Source of the DNA: Acidobacteriota bacterium
GTDB taxonomy: Bacteria; Acidobacteriota; Terriglobia; Acidoferrales; UBA7541
NCBI GenBank assembly: GCA_019239815.1
Contig: JAFAZL010000672.1
Span: 1 to 7,011 of the forward strand
Direction of reading: 5' to 3'
DNA length: 7,011 bases
The position numbers and the translations under genes are program-made. Under the pieces are notes generated by a model, which was not told the origin of the DNA, did not search any database, and worked only from the letters and a program-made list of their open reading frames with translations. Shown here one piece after another: positions 4,930 through 7,011 of the stretch (its first letter is position 1; each line of letters opens with the position of its first letter).

Positions 4930-5799
4930 TTACTGAGGAGCGGGCGCGTCGGGTGGCGGGCCATGTAGGCCCCGGCCGGCTCGACCGGGACCGCCCTGTT
5001 GCACGGTGTAGTCGGACGGCACGGTGAAGAGCGTGGCAGCTGGTTCGGTGCGTTGCACGCTGTTGAGCGTGTATGTCGTTGTGCCGAAGCGCGGGTCGGT
5101 CCGGGTGCTCTTCACGACGACTTGCAGGTCGGGCGAGTACCAGCGCTCGAAGACGATCTGAATGGGCTTGTCGTTGCCGATCTGACCGGTGGCAATGGTT
5201 CGTGTGATGCGTGTACCTTCAGCGGTCACGCCGTTGATTGTTTGCGTGCCGAGCGAGTCTCTTTTAACGGCGCCGGACGCTTCCTCTTTTTGCAGACGCT
5301 CTTGCATCCTCTGTTCGAACTCCTGCTCCTGCGCCGCGGTTGGAGCGCCGTGCATCCTCATCTGATGCGCGACTTTGTGGTCGGCGTCGAGAATAAAGCG
5401 GGTGCCCGCGACGGGGTCGGCGATCGAGATCATCGAACGAGGTTTACCGGAGGCTTGTAGCGGGCCGAAGCCAGAGAGCGTGACTTCGTTGCGCGAGCGG
5501 CCCTGGCTGTCGCGATAGAGATTGCTCGTAGTCGTGCGATGGATTGAGGTGCCGTCTTGGAGAGTCTGCGTGGTTTCGGTCGAAGCAGTCGCCGAGAATG
5601 GAGCACCCTTCACGACCTTGCCGCCGTGCAAGCCCTCGAAGCCCATGAGTTCGACGTGATCGCCGAACGGACCGGGTCCACCGGGGCCTCCGTGCATGAC
5701 GTCTGGAGGTGGGGGCGGAGCATCTTGCGCACGCGCCGAGCCGAGGCAAAGGAGCAGCGCGGCGGTCAGCGCGGTACAGGCCAAACATTTGCGATTCAT
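4930..5799 (-). CDS. Exported Pro/Gly-rich protein of unknown function, linked to ECF sigma/anti-sigma pair
   Basis: A 289-residue protein with a clear Sec signal peptide: basic MNRK, hydrophobic core to about residue 20, and a likely cut after SARA at 24. The mature chain starts with a flexible segment rich in Pro, Gly, His and Met (about 25-60). A beta-rich region follows with STETTQTLQDGTSIHRTTTSNLYRDSQGRSR (73-103) and SIADPVAGTRFILDAD (125-140), then a helical charged stretch with a QEQEFEQRMQERLQKEE coiled-coil-like run (157-173), then a second beta region, LGTQTINGVTAEGTRITRTI and RWYSPDLQVVVKSTRTDPRFGTTTYTL (219-245). It ends in a Pro/Gly tail. I associate this architecture with acidobacterial exported proteins, often paralogous; no named domain or enzymatic motif is visible. 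The beta repeats look like a LolA/RseB-type sensor fold, but that is only a guess. It lies 54 bases after the anti-sigma gene, with a GAGGAGA site, and ends the operon. Confidence 0.88.
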   Translation of the reverse strand: MNRKCLACTALTAALLLCLGSARAQDAPPPPPDVMHGGPGGPGPFGDHVELMGFEGLHGGKVVKGAPFSATASTETTQTLQDGTSIHRTTTSNLYRDSQGRSRNEVTLSGFGPLQASGKPRSMISIADPVAGTRFILDADHKVAHQMRMHGAPTAAQEQEFEQRMQERLQKEEASGAVKRDSLGTQTINGVTAEGTRITRTIATGQIGNDKPIQIVFERWYSPDLQVVVKSTRTDPRFGTTTYTLNSVQRTEPAATLFTVPSDYTVQQGGPGRAGRGLHGPPPDAPAPQ

Positions 5800-5812
5800 C
5801 TTTGTTTCTCCT

Positions 5813-5828
5813 CTTCTCTCCCGAGAAG
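5813..5828 (-). other. Small hairpin adjoining the ribosome-binding site of the exported-protein gene
   Basis: cttctc (5813-5818) and gagaag (5823-5828) pair around a tccc tetraloop, directly upstream of the GAGGAGA site at 5806-5812. It could protect the 5' side of the message or tune translation of the third gene; six base pairs are weak evidence. Confidence 0.25.
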
Positions 5829-5853
5829 TTGCAAAGAAAATTCTTGAGCGACG

Positions 5854-6561
5854 TTACTGGGCCTGCGGCAGGCGGACGGCTTGCGGCTGTCCGTCCTGGC
5901 CTACGAACAAGTCCACCTGAATCCATTCGTTGGCGCGTTCTTCGTTTACCGGCAGACCGAGATCGCCGAGAGCGCCGCGCTGCATGCGCACGCGCACGAC
6001 GGAGCCATCGCCGATTTCCTGAGCTACGCTGCCGGGGAGTAGCGTGAAATCCTCGGCGTCATTGGCGGCCACCAGCGTCGATTCGTTCGCGGCATCGGTC
6101 GGAGAATTATCCCCGGCGACGACGGCTGAATCCGCGGGATTGCTTGCGTTGTTTGCAGGAGTCGCCGGACTATTTTTCGCAGTTGTGTTCGGGCTTAGCA
6201 GCGAAATATTTTCGTTGGTTATGTGCCAGTTCCACCAGTTCATTCCGATGACGAGCATGGCGGCGGAGGCAAGAACCCATGCGGACGCAATCGCGAAACG
6301 GCGCGCTTTTTGCGCGCGTGTGCGAGCGAAGAACTCCTGACGAAGGCGCATTTCGACGCGAAGCGGAGCACCCACGTCGCTCGTCACGTCGCGAAGAGCT
6401 TGCAGCTCGATTCGAGCCTCGCGCCAGGACTCTTGCAGCGCGGCACAACGAGCGCAGGTATTGGCGTGTTCGATCGCTGCGTTGCGCTGGATGGCGTCGA
6501 CGCCACTTGCGGATTCGCGATCGAGATCCAAACCGATGGTTTCAAACTGTTCGCAGTTCAT
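5854..6561 (-). CDS. Membrane-anchored zf-HC2 anti-sigma factor
   Basis: A 235-residue protein in three parts. The cytoplasmic N terminus holds an anti-sigma zinc finger: Cys3, then His32-x3-Cys36-x2-Cys39 (HANTCARC), the ZAS pattern that binds the sigma factor. One transmembrane helix spans about 89-108 (FAIASAWVLASAAMLVIG) after the basic ARRF. Outside lies an Asn/Ala/Ser/Thr/Pro-rich linker (about 115-165) and a C-terminal beta domain (SVVRVRMQRGALGDLGLPVNEERANEW and so on), of a kind I recall from acidobacterial anti-sigma proteins. The role is to hold the upstream ECF sigma factor inactive at the membrane until an envelope signal acts. I chose the ATG at 6561, which begins MNCEQFE as family members do, with a purine-rich AGAAGGGAAG site; an ATG 13 codons upstream lacks family residues. 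It follows the sigma stop by 90 bases. Confidence 0.92.
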   Translation of the reverse strand: MNCEQFETIGLDLDRESASGVDAIQRNAAIEHANTCARCAALQESWREARIELQALRDVTSDVGAPLRVEMRLRQEFFARTRAQKARRFAIASAWVLASAAMLVIGMNWWNWHITNENISLLSPNTTAKNSPATPANNASNPADSAVVAGDNSPTDAANESTLVAANDAEDFTLLPGSVAQEIGDGSVVRVRMQRGALGDLGLPVNEERANEWIQVDLFVGQDGQPQAVRLPQAQ

Positions 6562-6651
6562 GTTGCTACTTCCCTTCTTACTGCCAGACCTTACTGTCAC
6601 TCCCGCTACACTTCTCTGCTATCGGGTAAAAAGTTTCCGTGTGACGCATCG

Positions 6652-7011
6652 TCAACGCGCAGCGCTAAAACGGCGCGGCACATCACGCAGCATCTCGAGC
6701 TTTGCGAGCAACAACGCTCGGCCGCGATGGAGCCGGGAGCGGATTGTGCCGATCGGGCACCCAATCCGGTGCGACGCTTCTTCATAGCTCAACTCTTCCA
6801 ACTCACAAAGCACGACAGCTTCGCGAAACTCAGACGGCAGCTCGACCACGGCGGCGCGGACTTGCTCCATGCGCTCCTGACGTTCGGCCCAATGCATCGG
6901 CGTGACAGAGTTGGTCAGGCCGGCGACAGCATGAACACCTGATTCGTTCTGATCGTCGAGCTGAACTTCGCGCGGCATGCGTTCGAGATGTTTCATGACG
7001 CGATTGCGGGC
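6652..7011 (-). CDS. ECF (RpoE-type) sigma factor, C-terminal part (cut by window edge)
   Basis: The frame is open to the right edge and shows 119 residues. It begins ARNRVMKHLERM, the usual end of region 2, passes a variable linker, then the region 4 helix-turn-helix: LPSEFREAVVLCELEELSYEEASHRIGCPIGTIRSRLHRGRALL, with the typical GxPxGTxxSRxHRxR motif. Region 2 and the true start lie outside the window; an internal ATG at 6996 is not the start. It directs RNA polymerase to a small regulon, probably including its own operon. The anti-sigma factor follows at once, which is the standard pair arrangement. The stimulus is unknown. No cysteine-rich or extended C-terminal domain is seen. Confidence 0.93.
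   Translation of the reverse strand, partial: ARNRVMKHLERMPREVQLDDQNESGVHAVAGLTNSVTPMHWAERQERMEQVRAAVVELPSEFREAVVLCELEELSYEEASHRIGCPIGTIRSRLHRGRALLLAKLEMLRDVPRRFSAAR

Noticed and set aside
6223..6942. 239-codon plus-strand frame over the sigma/anti-sigma genes
   Set aside because: Antisense shadow of two genes with clear family motifs; no domain of its own.

Overview
The window looks like chromosomal DNA from an Acidobacteriota member, probably a soil Terriglobia/Koribacter-like lineage. This is an inference: base composition is moderately GC-rich, the last gene is a secreted protein of a type I associate with acidobacterial genomes, and it sits behind an ECF sigma/anti-sigma pair. Nine of the ten genes I accept are on the minus strand, so the window reads most naturally from right to left. 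The many overlapping plus-strand frames are shadows of these genes.

Right end (about 7011-4872): a minus-strand unit of three genes. It holds the C-terminal half of an ECF sigma factor (cut by the window edge), a membrane-anchored zinc-finger anti-sigma factor, and a signal-peptide-bearing Pro/Gly-rich exported protein. A strong hairpin with a T-rich tail closes the unit. The arrangement suggests an envelope-signal module: regulator, membrane gatekeeper, exported partner.

Middle (about 4611-1960): a minus-strand operon that starts at an ArsR-family repressor. It continues with a VOC/glyoxalase-fold protein (ATGA overlap with arsR), an AHSA1-type SRPBCC protein, a 77-residue two-helix membrane protein and a DUF1801 protein. 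The repressor seems to be read from a leaderless promoter with an inverted repeat across its -10 region, which fits autoregulation. A SnoaL/NTF2-like gene diverges from the same short intergenic region and may share this control. The ArsR protein has no cysteine, so it is unlikely to be a thiol-type metal sensor. The accessory proteins belong to ligand-binding pocket folds, which points to an organic small molecule, though no substrate can be named.

Left end (about 1820-1): a monocistronic B-type dye-decolorizing peroxidase with its own promoter, then the N-terminal 158 codons of a DUF47/PhoU-like protein, the usual companion of a Pit phosphate permease that would lie beyond the left edge. 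The intergenic regions contain several hairpins; two act plausibly as terminators and others may be dispersed palindromic repeats. I found no tRNA, rRNA, CRISPR array or insertion sequence. No clearly novel system is proven; the most interesting parts are the leaderless ArsR module and the sigma/anti-sigma/exported-protein unit.
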